Positions 22,158 through 30,906 of a stretch of 39,026 bases of DNA are shown here, piece by piece. The translations under genes and the position numbers were made by a program. The DNA lies in IMG/VR virus record IMGVR_UViG_3300025141_000274, positions 1 through 39,026 of that record; one strand, given 5' to 3'. A model generated the notes under the pieces. That model saw nothing but the letters and a program-made list of their open reading frames with translations. It did no database searches and had not been told where the DNA came from. The first letter of the stretch is position 1. Each line of letters opens with the position of its first letter. The stretch is from a virus.

Positions 22158-22849
22158 ACGCAGCGGAGTGGCTAAAGAGAAGAGTCGAGCAGGGCAAACT
22201 CTCCTGGGACCAACTGGCTAGGGTTGTTGAGTTCGCTCAAACAGAACTTGGAGTGTCGGCAGACGGCAAGTGGGGGGCTAAGAGCGCCGCAGCCCTGCTA
22301 GAGTGCGTGGGACCGCCACCAGCCGTGGTTATCCCCATCCCAAAGGGAAGGGCGGCTGTCAGGCGCACCTACGGCTCGTTCTCGTGGGAGTGGGACGGGA
22401 ACCCCAGGGACCGTAGGGTCAAGGCAGACCCGGCTTGGATAAGAAAGAACATCAAGACATTTGTGCTTCACGATGGGCGCAAGCGCCGACTGCACCGCCT
22501 GGTCGGAGACGAGTTCATTGAGCTTTTTAAGAAGGCTTGCGGGGTGTCTGGCTACACCCCCAAAAGCGTGCAGACATTCAACCCTCGCCTGATCCGGGCG
22601 AAAGAGGGCTCAAACTTGAGCTACCACAGTTACGGGATCGCCGTAGACTTCGATAGCCGCGCCAATCCGTGGGGCGGGGTCCAGGCGAATGGGGAGCCGT
22701 CGTTGATGCGTCAACACCCCGATTTCTTTCGGACTTTTGAAGAGGCAAATTGGACTTGGGGTGGTCGGTGGAGGTCCAAAAAGGGTACTAAAAAAGTCGC
22801 GGGCATAGTGGGTGCTGGGGACGATATGCACTTTGAGAGGAAGCAGTGA
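22154..22849 (+). CDS. Endolysin, M15-family peptidase with N-terminal wall-binding region
   Basis: A 231-aa endolysin. Residues about 20-50 resemble a peptidoglycan-binding repeat (VEFAQTELGVSADGKWGAK). The M15 zinc peptidase follows: SYHSYGIAVDFDS supplies the HxxxxxxD metal site and a C-terminal WTWGGRW ... DDMHFE supplies the third His and catalytic Glu. Such enzymes cut peptide cross-links as L-Ala-D-Glu or D-Ala-D-Ala peptidases. No signal peptide or SAR domain, so export needs a holin. The start overlaps the 27-aa gene and the stop overlaps the next gene's GTG. Confidence 0.92.
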   Translation: MNAAEWLKRRVEQGKLSWDQLARVVEFAQTELGVSADGKWGAKSAAALLECVGPPPAVVIPIPKGRAAVRRTYGSFSWEWDGNPRDRRVKADPAWIRKNIKTFVLHDGRKRRLHRLVGDEFIELFKKACGVSGYTPKSVQTFNPRLIRAKEGSNLSYHSYGIAVDFDSRANPWGGVQANGEPSLMRQHPDFFRTFEEANWTWGGRWRSKKGTKKVAGIVGAGDDMHFERKQ

Positions 22850-23043
22850 ATTATATTACGGAAAACTGGGAACACATTGCAGCTATCGCCTTGGGTGTAC
22901 ATGCCCTGGCGTCTGCCATCACCGCCATGACTCCGACACCGGAAGACGACAAGTGGGTTGCCAAGGTGTATAAGGTTGTGGAAATGCTGGCGTTAGTCGT
23001 TGGCAAGGCGAAGCACAGTGGCAACGGTAAGAGCGTTTCTTGA
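22846..23043 (+). CDS. Holin candidate, 65 aa
   Basis: A 65-aa protein (GTG start, GTGA overlap with the endolysin stop). Hydrophobic helix EHIAAIALGVHALASAITAM, a Pro-Thr turn with charged DDKWVAK, then a second, shorter hydrophobic helix MLALVVGKAK. Two helices with a short charged loop fits a class II holin. The TPTPEDD-K segment is common in small phage membrane proteins next to endolysins. Best holin candidate of the region, though the 80-aa protein upstream competes. Confidence 0.7.
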   Translation: MNYITENWEHIAAIALGVHALASAITAMTPTPEDDKWVAKVYKVVEMLALVVGKAKHSGNGKSVS

Positions 23044-23269
23044 AGCGCTTACGTTGGCGCTAAGGGCGCTGACGCCGTTTCTTGCGGAGCTGGCGGTTGA
23101 TGCCAGGCGCAAGAGGCTCGAGGCCGAGTATCGGGGGCGTGTCGATGGGATTGCCGATGCGCTGGGGAAAGAGGATGCTGTTGGGGTTAGCGCTGCTTGG
23201 GCTGCCTTTGATGACGACCTCTTGTCAGGGGGCATCACAACCGAGGACGATAGTGGTTCAGAAGGGTGA
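23018..23269 (+). CDS. Possible inner-membrane spanin (Rz-like), 83 aa
   Basis: An 83-aa frame (GTG start assumed at 23018; a TTG at 23000 is possible) overlapping the holin-like gene by 26 bp. N-terminal VRAFLEALTLALRALTPFLA is hydrophobic but contains charged residues, so the membrane anchor is uncertain. The rest is a charged helix (VDARRKRLEAEYRGRVDGIA), as in i-spanins. The lipoprotein gene that follows starts inside it in another frame, which is the classic Rz/Rz1 layout. No clear RBS. Tentative. Confidence 0.5.
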   Translation: MATVRAFLEALTLALRALTPFLAELAVDARRKRLEAEYRGRVDGIADALGKEDAVGVSAAWAAFDDDLLSGGITTEDDSGSEG

Positions 23270-23396
23270 AATCACGCGACTCGACGATGGCGGCTATCGT
23301 GTCACCGCCGGATGGATGCACCATAGGATGCAGGTTGAGGCCGCTTTGAAGGGGGCGCTTGACAGGTGTCAGACACGACTGGAGAGGTTCCAATGA
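23145..23396 (+). CDS. Lipoprotein, o-spanin (Rz1-like) candidate
   Basis: An 83-aa protein with a basic N-terminus (MRWGKR), hydrophobic core (LLGLALLGLPLM) and a lipobox-like TTSC at about Cys27. The box is weaker than the LAGC ideal. The mature part has IVVQKGEITRLDDGGYRVTA and a C-terminal helix (VEAALKGALDRCQTRLERF). GGGGG precedes the ATG at 23145; ATGs at 23157 and 23175 are alternatives. It begins 125 bp inside the previous gene in a different frame, as Rz1 does. Outer-membrane lipoprotein role inferred; the next gene has a better lipobox. Confidence 0.62.
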   Translation: MGLPMRWGKRMLLGLALLGLPLMTTSCQGASQPRTIVVQKGEITRLDDGGYRVTAGWMHHRMQVEAALKGALDRCQTRLERFQ

Positions 23397-23551
23397 GATC
23401 GCTACTGTTTCTGTTTTTCATCTTGGTGATGCTCGGCTGCACAAAGGTTGCCGAGAAAACTGTTGAAACCAAGGATGGCGATGCGGTTGACTTGCCGCAC
23501 AGCGCCAGCCAGACCGGAATGCCAGAGGATGCCACTGCCGACAAGGGATGA
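23393..23551 (+). CDS. Small lipoprotein, 52 aa
   Basis: A 52-aa lipoprotein: MRSLLFLFFILVMLGC is a standard signal with a lipobox MLGC at Cys16. The mature part is short and hydrophilic (TKVAEKTVETKDGDAVDLPH). GGAGAGGTT lies about three bases before the ATG, and its ATG overlaps the previous stop (ATGA). Either this or the preceding protein may be the o-spanin; together they are two lipoprotein candidates in a row. Ends three bases before the nozzle gene. Confidence 0.75.
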   Translation: MRSLLFLFFILVMLGCTKVAEKTVETKDGDAVDLPHSASQTGMPEDATADKG

Positions 23552-23554
23552 ACG

Positions 23555-26335
23555 ATGGCCGTCACGGGCACAGAACTTGAAATCATTGCGGCTGGCCTCA
23601 ACGTAAACCGGGTCGATAAGGGTACATACGTCCAGAATCTCGAGGTCAAAGAGAACACCTGGCGCGTTCGTTCTGGTTTCGGCCAGGTCGGCCAGTTCGA
23701 TACTGGTCTTGGGCTCACGACCGGCCAGTCTGGCAACTACGGCTACACCAAGCACCTCGGCAGCCATTCAATCCTCACTGACTTTGGCGACATCCAAATC
23801 ATCTCTGTGATGTCTGGCCGCGCCTTCACTGGCGAAGAGGAAGACCAAGGCACCTGGCATGACCTGTACTTCGTCAGCATCTTCGACGTGACGACACGCA
23901 GCAGGTGGGAGGACGTGATCATCGTCCACACCTCCCAGTTCAACGAGTCGATACGGTCGATGCCGCAATGGCACGGGGTATACGAGAGCGACCGCAACAA
24001 GAACTACGAGAGCTATCCGCGCTCGCTGGAAAAGCCCATCTTTTTCACCGAGTTTGGCGACATGCTTCTTTTCGGCAATGAAAACATGGGGATGTATGGC
24101 TACAATCCCGCGACCTTCTACAAGGGTCGGCGCAAGCAGACTGACGGCATCGCCACCAACGACTGGAAGACTCCATACAGCGAGTCGAGCCTGATATGGG
24201 TGGTTCATCCAACAGACGGCTTGTTTGCGAATGAATGGAAGTACATGAACACGTCGTCTTTCCCGGTGCCGGTCGATGCCGTGATGACCAAGGAGTTCCG
24301 CATCGCGATGGCGGCTGGCAAGGAAGTGTTCTTCAGTGACAGTGGAATGCCTGCGTCCATCATTACGGACAACGTCATTCAGATTCCTACGGACAGGCCA
24401 ATCGTGGCTATCGAGGAGATGTTGGGCAGTTTGCTTATCTTCACCGAAAGCGAACTGTTTCACTACACCCCTCCGCTGGATGTGCTGCAAGTTGGCGGTC
24501 GGATGACGCGACTCTCAGACAGCATTGGCGCTTTGTCGCCATCTGCCATGACCAAGGGCGACGAGGTGTTGTATTGGGCCGACAGGAATGGCATCTATTC
24601 GACTGACGGGTCGATGTCCATCACAACGCTCTCCGAAGACATTGCGCCGCTGTTCTACGACCAAATCAGCTCTCCGATGACCTCGTACTATGTGGACTCT
24701 GGCTTTACGACTCTGGCAGGCGCACAGCCGCGTCTCACCTACGACCTCAAGGACAAGGCGTTCATCAACCTGGCTTACGATGCAACGCTGAACAATCTGT
24801 TCGTTGCGGCGCCCCTTCAGAACGCCATCCTGGCACTCAATGGCGCGTCCTGGTCGCTCTGGCCGCTCGAGAGCTCCATCTCGCCCACTCAAGATGTCGT
24901 TGGCGTCACCGCAAACATCGAGAATCCTTGGGTTGTTGCTCGAGATGGCGAGGTGTTTGTCGTTGGTTCAGTCGAGACCTACAACACGGACGATGTGTCG
25001 GTGAACTACTCCACGGGCTCGGCGGTGGACAATGACCTCAACGCCAAGAGTTACTCTTACTATGTGCTCCAGCTTGGCATTGGTGGCTCGCTCGACAGAA
25101 CCGTTGATATCTCTGAAGACAATCGGACGATGGCTGGCTACTACAAGAAGCACGCGGGGGTGGTGACGGGCAGTGATGGCTACTTCTTCCTCGATGAGCC
25201 CATCGAGTTGCCTGACAACTTCTGGTTCTCTCCGCCGGTAACTGCCAGCAATGTGGTGCTGTTCCCGTTGCGGATAGTGCCTGACACACGGTCTGCAACC
25301 TATGCTGGCGCCATCTTAGACCTCGACCTGGTCTTTACCTTTGATGACTCTCATTGGGAACCAGTTCTGATTACTGATACCGATCAGATTGATGTCATCC
25401 TGCCTCCAACCAGAACGCCAAATGGGCCGGGTTGGGGTCTTGCGCCAGGAACCCCTCAAGCGACTGCCGAGGTGACCTACACGTCAGCGAGTCATCAGAT
25501 TGAATTGCGGTGGTCTGGTGCTTATCGTCACACGCAGACTGGATCTTTCAGTTGGCAGGTCAATGTTGGTGGAACGGACTATGCGGTGATGAACTGCAAC
25601 AGGGACTACAAGAACGACCTCCTCTTCCTACCCTTCAAGCGAAAGGTTCAGCCGCCAACGAACGCCACCATGTCGATGGGGATCACACCAACAGTCGCCA
25701 CCATGATGGATTATGGTGGAACAAGCCGCAACATGGGTTTCTACACCTGGGAGTACGCCAGCATAAACAACAGGCACAGCGCTGATGACGTTGCTCAACC
25801 GATCGACTGGTGCATGAAGAGCGCACAGGTTGGTCTTGATATTGACGGCCAGGTCAAGAGCCGTGGGGTGTATGCCAGGTTCCTTTCTCACGGTCGAGGC
25901 GACGTGCAGCAAGGGGTGACCTGGCGACACGGCTTGATCAACGCTGTGCTCGGCTCAGACTGGAAAGATTGGGTTAGTCAGATTATTGACTACGACGATG
26001 ACATCCAAGAGGCGCACTCCAAGACTCCGTTGATAGCTGGCACCTATATCAATGGCATTCGCACTCGCATCATTGTGAGTGGCATTGAGTTGTACAAGAC
26101 CTTCAACAACCAGACTGCCGACATCCTGTGGGGCGACCGTAGCCAGCCGACCGAGGGCAACTACCTTATCGATGACGAGGAGTACGACGTTCTGTCCATC
26201 TCTGAGTCGGTCAAGGGAGACAGTTTCAGTTGGATGTTGTTTGGTCATCTGAGAAACCGTGCGGAGAAGCTCGTCGTTGGCTCGATAAAGGCTGTTCTGC
26301 GTCCCGCTGGCGGGCGCAGGAGGACTGGACGATGA
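23555..26335 (+). CDS. Large tail (nozzle/hub-like) protein
   Basis: A 926-aa beta-rich protein in the position of the podovirus tail nozzle (T7 gp12 is 794 aa, P22 gp10 472 aa). It contains repeated sheet-like blocks of the type ...DLYFVSIFDVTTRS, FTEFGDMLLFGNENMGMYGY, KEVFFSDSGMPAS, EEMLGSLLIFTESELFHYTP and DEVLYWADRNGIYSTDGS, spaced like propeller blades. The C-terminal third is a different beta domain with many Thr/Ser/Gly. Begins with a weakly placed site two codons after the lipoprotein stop. Assigned by order, size and sheet pattern; attachment of tail fibres to it is inferred. Confidence 0.75.
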   Translation: MAVTGTELEIIAAGLNVNRVDKGTYVQNLEVKENTWRVRSGFGQVGQFDTGLGLTTGQSGNYGYTKHLGSHSILTDFGDIQIISVMSGRAFTGEEEDQGTWHDLYFVSIFDVTTRSRWEDVIIVHTSQFNESIRSMPQWHGVYESDRNKNYESYPRSLEKPIFFTEFGDMLLFGNENMGMYGYNPATFYKGRRKQTDGIATNDWKTPYSESSLIWVVHPTDGLFANEWKYMNTSSFPVPVDAVMTKEFRIAMAAGKEVFFSDSGMPASIITDNVIQIPTDRPIVAIEEMLGSLLIFTESELFHYTPPLDVLQVGGRMTRLSDSIGALSPSAMTKGDEVLYWADRNGIYSTDGSMSITTLSEDIAPLFYDQISSPMTSYYVDSGFTTLAGAQPRLTYDLKDKAFINLAYDATLNNLFVAAPLQNAILALNGASWSLWPLESSISPTQDVVGVTANIENPWVVARDGEVFVVGSVETYNTDDVSVNYSTGSAVDNDLNAKSYSYYVLQLGIGGSLDRTVDISEDNRTMAGYYKKHAGVVTGSDGYFFLDEPIELPDNFWFSPPVTASNVVLFPLRIVPDTRSATYAGAILDLDLVFTFDDSHWEPVLITDTDQIDVILPPTRTPNGPGWGLAPGTPQATAEVTYTSASHQIELRWSGAYRHTQTGSFSWQVNVGGTDYAVMNCNRDYKNDLLFLPFKRKVQPPTNATMSMGITPTVATMMDYGGTSRNMGFYTWEYASINNRHSADDVAQPIDWCMKSAQVGLDIDGQVKSRGVYARFLSHGRGDVQQGVTWRHGLINAVLGSDWKDWVSQIIDYDDDIQEAHSKTPLIAGTYINGIRTRIIVSGIELYKTFNNQTADILWGDRSQPTEGNYLIDDEEYDVLSISESVKGDSFSWMLFGHLRNRAEKLVVGSIKAVLRPAGGRRRTGR

Positions 26336-26946
26336 CGCTCATCCCGCCAGCGCACAAGCAGGTTCTCGAGTCCATATTCAACCCAACCAAGGGGGAGTTG
26401 GAGAATGTCGCAATCAGAGAGGATGTTGCGCGCCTGGTCAGCTCTCTTGGCGAGCGCATCTTGCTTCCAGAGGATGCCTACAAGAGCCTGAAGACGGCAG
26501 ACAACCGAATGTTCATGGGCAGTGGCGACCACCCTGGGATAAAGGTTGACGCCGACGACACCCTGTTCGTTGCTGCGCCTGGTGTGCGCGTGACCAGGAA
26601 GGTTGTCATCGAAGAGTCGTGTGTGTTTTCTGGCATTCACTTTACATCTACCGCCATTGAGGACTCCAACAACACCGACGTGTTGGTCGATATCACCACC
26701 TCAAGGGCTACTGTCATCTTTGAAAGATGTGTTTTTGAGAAGGGGCCGACTCATGCTACAAATGCGGTGAACATCGCAGCCGGGTCCAAGGCGCAGTTTA
26801 TTGGCTGTATCTTTCGCCCGGTGATGACTTCGACTGGCGTTGTCATCAACAACGCTGGCGTCCCGGCAGATGTAAACACCGTTGCGTGCAGCAACATCAC
26901 GGGCAGGCTGCATAACAACGTGACGAACATTGCGGAGACAACGTGA
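26332..26946 (+). CDS. Tail fibre/spike-like protein with beta-helix pattern
   Basis: A 204-aa protein. N-terminal helical part (HKQVLESIFNPTKGELEN, REDVARLVSSLGERI) is followed by strands in a right-handed beta-helix rhythm: DTLFVAAPGVRVTRKVVI, ESCVFSGIHFTST, ATVIFERCVFEKG, KAQFIGCIFRPVM, then TGVVINNAG. Alternating turn-strand repeats of this kind are typical of tailspike or fibre tips. The gene is coupled to the nozzle gene (ATGA) and to the next one (GTGA), suggesting joint assembly. Too short for a full enzyme tailspike. Confidence 0.68.
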   Translation: MTLIPPAHKQVLESIFNPTKGELENVAIREDVARLVSSLGERILLPEDAYKSLKTADNRMFMGSGDHPGIKVDADDTLFVAAPGVRVTRKVVIEESCVFSGIHFTSTAIEDSNNTDVLVDITTSRATVIFERCVFEKGPTHATNAVNIAAGSKAQFIGCIFRPVMTSTGVVINNAGVPADVNTVACSNITGRLHNNVTNIAETT

Positions 26947-27878
26947 GCAGCAGCATCCGTAGATTGACGCGCGAGCAGTTTGCCGATGGGACCACCATCG
27001 ACGGCAATCGGCTCGAGGGTGCGCTCGATGACGTCGTCAACCGGGTCAATGCGGTCCAGATTGGCGACCTCAAGCGCCGCTTCTTTCAAACCCAGTATGT
27101 GGGCGGTTACATGCCGATGCCAAAGAGGGCGTATGGCGACGTTCTGTTGGGTGCCCCTGGCGTTCAGGACGTGTTCCCCTGGTTGCCGGTGTATAACGGC
27201 AGGGAGACAACCACAAACGCTGCTGCGGACGATTTTGTCACCCCTGCTGCCGGGTTCAGCAATCGCTATCGGATGAAAGGGACGTTCAATGACGACATTG
27301 AGCCCGAACGGATTGATGCGGAATATCTTTTTGATCAATTTGTTTGGTCCTCTTCGATGTTCTTCTTTCGACCATGCGTTGTGGTGGGTGTCTCTGTTTT
27401 CGTTCATGTTGATGGTGTTGAGTATGAAAACGACTTGGCGTACTCCGCTGGTGCACCTCCAGAGCACAAGACTCCCAGCGGAACCTTGCGTGACTTTGTC
27501 GCAGAATTGAGCGTTGACAACCCCGTCTCTCAAGAGGCTCGCAATCTCAATGACATTGAGTACCATAGGGTCAACTTTCGTTTTGATTCTCGCAGGTTCT
27601 CCAACCTTGGCGGCGTCAACGGGACCGAGCCTGGCTCTCATACACCAACGGACATGAGCCCTGCCCATCCGGTCAATGACGGTGAGGTGCTAACGCTTGG
27701 CGGCATGTGGCTTGACGACCAGAACCTGAACATTCCGATCCATGAGGGTGCTAGGGTCCGATTGAACTTTTTGATTCCACAATATGGCGGCGTCTATCCT
27801 TCTGGTTGGGACGACGGAGACACTTATCAGGGACAATACTGGTCATGGACCCTGACTGTCCTCGAGGAGATAGAATAA
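26943..27878 (+). CDS. Virion structural protein, 311 aa, unknown
   Basis: A 311-aa protein starting with GTG at the overlap with the fibre gene. A short N-terminal region (IRRLTREQFADGTTIDGNRL) has the look of a phage baseplate or fibre attachment segment. The body is rich in aromatic residues and beta turns (EYLFDQFVWSSSMFFFRPCV, VSVFVHVDGVEYEN, YWSWTLTVLEEI). No enzymatic motifs. Ends at the ATG of the GIY-YIG-like gene. Probable receptor-binding or fibre component. Confidence 0.66.
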   Translation: MSSSIRRLTREQFADGTTIDGNRLEGALDDVVNRVNAVQIGDLKRRFFQTQYVGGYMPMPKRAYGDVLLGAPGVQDVFPWLPVYNGRETTTNAAADDFVTPAAGFSNRYRMKGTFNDDIEPERIDAEYLFDQFVWSSSMFFFRPCVVVGVSVFVHVDGVEYENDLAYSAGAPPEHKTPSGTLRDFVAELSVDNPVSQEARNLNDIEYHRVNFRFDSRRFSNLGGVNGTEPGSHTPTDMSPAHPVNDGEVLTLGGMWLDDQNLNIPIHEGARVRLNFLIPQYGGVYPSGWDDGDTYQGQYWSWTLTVLEEIE

Positions 27879-28225
27879 TGGCGAAGACAATCTATGCGTT
27901 GATCAACATGAAGAACCACAAGTCTTATATTGGCGTCTGCAGTGGATATGTCGGGGATGCTCTCGACAACTTGCGCCGAGACTTGGCCAATGGCGATGGG
28001 CCGAACAAGGACATGCAGGCCGACTGGGACAAGCAGGGTGGGCAGCACTTTGTTCGTCGCGTTGTTGAAAAGGTCGAAGACTCCGAGGCGTCCAAGGCGA
28101 TGAAGTATCACATCGAAAGGACGGGTGGCGATTACAACGTCGTTGAGGTGGCGCCCAAGCCCGTCGCCAAGCCCAAGCCCGTCGCCAAGCCCGTCGCGAA
28201 GAAGAAGAAGAAGAAGAAGAAGTAA
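27878..28225 (+). CDS. GIY-YIG-like protein with poly-lysine tail
   Basis: A 115-aa protein. Its first 85 residues follow the GIY-YIG nuclease pattern: IYALINMKNHKSYIGV (Y6 and YIG at 17-19), then a helix LDNLRRDLANGD, DMQADWDKQGGQHF, then VVEKVED and a closing KAMKYHIERTGGDYNVV. The catalytic Arg usually found about ten residues after YIG is absent at that spacing (GDAL there), so catalysis is doubtful. The C-terminus is Pro-Lys-Ala repeats followed by a run of Lys encoded by AAG triplets. It sits between structural genes and is coupled by ATG/TAATG overlaps. May be a DNA-binding virion protein or a degraded endonuclease. Confidence 0.75.
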   Translation: MAKTIYALINMKNHKSYIGVCSGYVGDALDNLRRDLANGDGPNKDMQADWDKQGGQHFVRRVVEKVEDSEASKAMKYHIERTGGDYNVVEVAPKPVAKPKPVAKPVAKKKKKKKK

Positions 28226-30006
28226 TGGCAAAGGTTACCAAGGAAAACCTGACCCGAGGGGTCAAGCTGACGACTCAGCACGTCTTTACGCCTTTGACGG
28301 CGATTGAGACTGAGCTGGAGGATGTCAACATTGAGGCCGACCAGGTCAATGTTGAGGGTGGTTCGTTTCGGGTAAATCTGAACATCCCGTGCATAGACAG
28401 CTCTGCCTTTCCAACGCTCAATGTGTCGAACTATTCAGAGCCTTTGCGTATTGAACACTCCATCCCCTTTACGCTACCTCCGCTTCAGGCGTTCTTTGAC
28501 GAGCGAGGGACCACCGGGGTGCCGTCCCTGGTGCTCGAGGAGTTCAGCTTCTCGTTTGACCAGCGGGCCGAACCAGCGGCAATCGCTGACTATTTCTTTA
28601 AGAGCGGTGGCGACGAGGGGAAGAGGGACGGTTATTTGAACTACGAGCACTTGGATGCTTATGAAATCGAGGTTGCCCTGGTGGAAAAGCCGGTCATCGC
28701 CAAGATGGCCAATGCCGGGTACGTCCCTCAGAGAGAGATATTTTCGGTGAGTCTGCGCTCTTCGTTGTTTGTCGGTAAGCTGCGACGTGCCAATCCGATG
28801 GTGCTTCCCAACATCAATAAGTCGATCGATCCGTTCAGAAGCTACCTGCTGATGATTCACGCGCCTAACCTGCTCTCTGCGACCAGCAAGGCCGCGATGC
28901 CGTCCATTCAGGTCTCTATGAAGTTTCGCCACGAGCTGGTGGTGCGCGACAAGATGGCCAGCGTCACAGTCCAGAACATGCCGACGCACAATGGCGCCCA
29001 AGCCGGCCCATCCATCACCATTGGCAACCCCGCTGGTGATGATGTTATCACCGCCGACACCGCCGATGGCGTGCAGTTTTCGATTCATGCCCTCGATGAT
29101 GTCTTTGTCGATGGTCTGAAGGGTGGTTACGGCAAAGACAGTGCTCCGTCTCCGAAAGAGGAAATCAAAGACGACAGCTGTTACGACGTGATTGCCGTGC
29201 CGATGTGGTCGAACTTCACCGCACAGCGCTATATGAGCAGTTACTCTGACCCAGATGCCGACCCGGCGTATTCCATTGGCGATGCGAGCAGTCTGCCATA
29301 CGTTGGCGATGAGACCGACGACCCAACCTGCGATCGACGGATCATCCCGATCAACTACCCCTTTGTCGTTCACCACGTCATTGCGGCGGTGAGTTATGCT
29401 GCGCCTGGCAACACTCGAGAGCCCACGCACCCCAAGTCGAAAACCTTCCTAAATGAGGTTGGTGTGGGCATTGGCACTGGATTCATGGGTGATTTGTTTG
29501 AGTATCAGCAAGTTGCCTATGGCAAGTGGACGCCTCCTGGTGGCGCCAGTCCGAAGGCCGCTGTGACCATCGACCAGATCAAGGCTAGAGAAAATGGCCT
29601 GTTGAGCCAGGATAGCGACGAGCCGTGGGACTACGAGCTCATTAGTATTCCCTTGGTCAAGAATGGTGCCACTGAGACCGGCACTGGCTACGTTAGTCAG
29701 GGCAAGCCGTTTTTCATTGGAAAGGCAACGAATCTGTATAGCGCAGCGGTGCCAGCGTCGGTGCGGCGAACGTCTTGCGGTAACGTATCGAACGTCACGG
29801 GCATCCCTCTCACGCAGGGGTGTGAGCAGTTTGTAGAGGTGCGTTGGGCGTTTGGCGACCCGACGCAGGGTTTGTTGGCGTCTGAAGATCCAGTCGTTGA
29901 TGGCATTCAGTCGTCTGGAGAAATCTATGTTGGATATGGCGGCTTTTGGGTGTACATAATTGGCAAGAAAGCCCTCGCGGGCTCGCCTGATGACATTCCG
30001 CTGTAA
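28225..30006 (+). CDS. Large virion structural protein, 593 aa
   Basis: A 593-aa beta-rich protein with no known family. N-terminus MAKVTKENLTRGVKLTTQHV, then many strands with Asn/Val/Ile and loops rich in Gly, Asp and Ser (EDVNIEADQVNVEGGSFRVN, FRSYLLMIHAPNLLSATSKA, EVGVGIGTGFMGDLFEYQQV). Size and location after the fibre genes suggest a major tail or fibre component. The start overlaps the previous stop by one base (TAATG). No pectate lyase or glycosidase motif was seen. Confidence 0.7.
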   Translation: MAKVTKENLTRGVKLTTQHVFTPLTAIETELEDVNIEADQVNVEGGSFRVNLNIPCIDSSAFPTLNVSNYSEPLRIEHSIPFTLPPLQAFFDERGTTGVPSLVLEEFSFSFDQRAEPAAIADYFFKSGGDEGKRDGYLNYEHLDAYEIEVALVEKPVIAKMANAGYVPQREIFSVSLRSSLFVGKLRRANPMVLPNINKSIDPFRSYLLMIHAPNLLSATSKAAMPSIQVSMKFRHELVVRDKMASVTVQNMPTHNGAQAGPSITIGNPAGDDVITADTADGVQFSIHALDDVFVDGLKGGYGKDSAPSPKEEIKDDSCYDVIAVPMWSNFTAQRYMSSYSDPDADPAYSIGDASSLPYVGDETDDPTCDRRIIPINYPFVVHHVIAAVSYAAPGNTREPTHPKSKTFLNEVGVGIGTGFMGDLFEYQQVAYGKWTPPGGASPKAAVTIDQIKARENGLLSQDSDEPWDYELISIPLVKNGATETGTGYVSQGKPFFIGKATNLYSAAVPASVRRTSCGNVSNVTGIPLTQGCEQFVEVRWAFGDPTQGLLASEDPVVDGIQSSGEIYVGYGGFWVYIIGKKALAGSPDDIPL

Positions 30007-30015
30007 GGGGTTGAG

Positions 30016-30897
30016 ATGGCTGTTCAAAATGTAAAGCCGACACCGTTCAAGTCAGACGCGATATTGAGGAAAGAAGAGGTACTTGGTGTCGCCAAGACAG
30101 CCAAAGAGCGCGCTGACGAGCGCGCCAAGGCAGCCCGAGAGCGTCTCGACCGATTGCGCGGTGGTTTCGGTGGTCAGCGGGAGTCTCTGGTGGGGCGTCA
30201 GGAAGCGGCCAGACTCGAGACGCAGCGGGCTGGCGGGCGCAATGTGGCGAGGGCGGTGGCTAGTACGCCGTTCAGCGGTGCCACCAGCTCGATTGTGGCC
30301 GCAGAGAGCGTTCAAGAGAGGCTCGACAAGCAACAGCAGGAGGCGGCTCTCAGGGGTGAGGCGGCGCTTGCACAGTTGCAGGCGACTCAGTTGGGGCAAG
30401 AGCAGGCCGGCATTAAGGATGTGGAGAAGGCAGAGGACGTTGCCCTCGAGCAAACGGCACTGGAGATCAAGGCCAGAGAGGACTTGCCGAAGATGGCCGA
30501 GCAGCATGACATAAATATCGGCACTGAGACGGCTGAGATAAATAAAATTATCTCAGAAAATGAGCACAACATCTTCATGGGTGGAGATGACCCAGGCAAG
30601 GCGGCTGGCGCGATTGAGGCGCGGGCTGTGACCTACAAAAACACCGATCCCAAAATGTACAAAATGCTTCTGTACGTTGCCGATGCCGTCCGCGCCAATG
30701 ACCTGCCGAGAGAGTTTTCAAGCACGGGAGGTATTGGCTCTGGCACGGCTATCTCTCTGACGCGAGGGTCCTGGCCATGGGTGCAGGGCATGGAGCCGAT
30801 CGACCCGAATCTGGAGTATATCGATGCCGCCACCGGAGAGGTTATTGAAAATCCAACCGCTGGACCCGTGGGCGAGTGGGCTCAATACGGCTACTAG
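30016..30897 (+). CDS. Internal virion protein, small (ejection protein 1)
   Basis: A 293-aa protein rich in Arg, Gln, Ala and Glu. Long helix-forming segments (KTAKERADERAKAARERLDR, VQERLDKQQQEAALRGEAAL, VEKAEDVALEQTALEIKA) with few strands suggest a coiled-coil core. A Gly-rich middle includes a hydrophobic patch (GGIGSGTAISLTRG). First of three internal virion proteins in increasing size, as T7 gp14, gp15 and gp16. Starts nine bases after the previous stop with GGGG (GGGGTTGAG) upstream. Function as a DNA-ejection channel part is inferred from order. Confidence 0.7.
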   Translation: MAVQNVKPTPFKSDAILRKEEVLGVAKTAKERADERAKAARERLDRLRGGFGGQRESLVGRQEAARLETQRAGGRNVARAVASTPFSGATSSIVAAESVQERLDKQQQEAALRGEAALAQLQATQLGQEQAGIKDVEKAEDVALEQTALEIKAREDLPKMAEQHDINIGTETAEINKIISENEHNIFMGGDDPGKAAGAIEARAVTYKNTDPKMYKMLLYVADAVRANDLPREFSSTGGIGSGTAISLTRGSWPWVQGMEPIDPNLEYIDAATGEVIENPTAGPVGEWAQYGY

Positions 30898-30906
30898 GAC
30901 AAGATA

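Noticed and set aside
28474-29430. Long leftward frame of 318 codons antisense to a virion gene
   Set aside because: Shadow of the 593-aa rightward gene; no ribosome site and unlikely composition. The same applies to the leftward frames at 32370-33509, 26751-27668 and 23768-24490.
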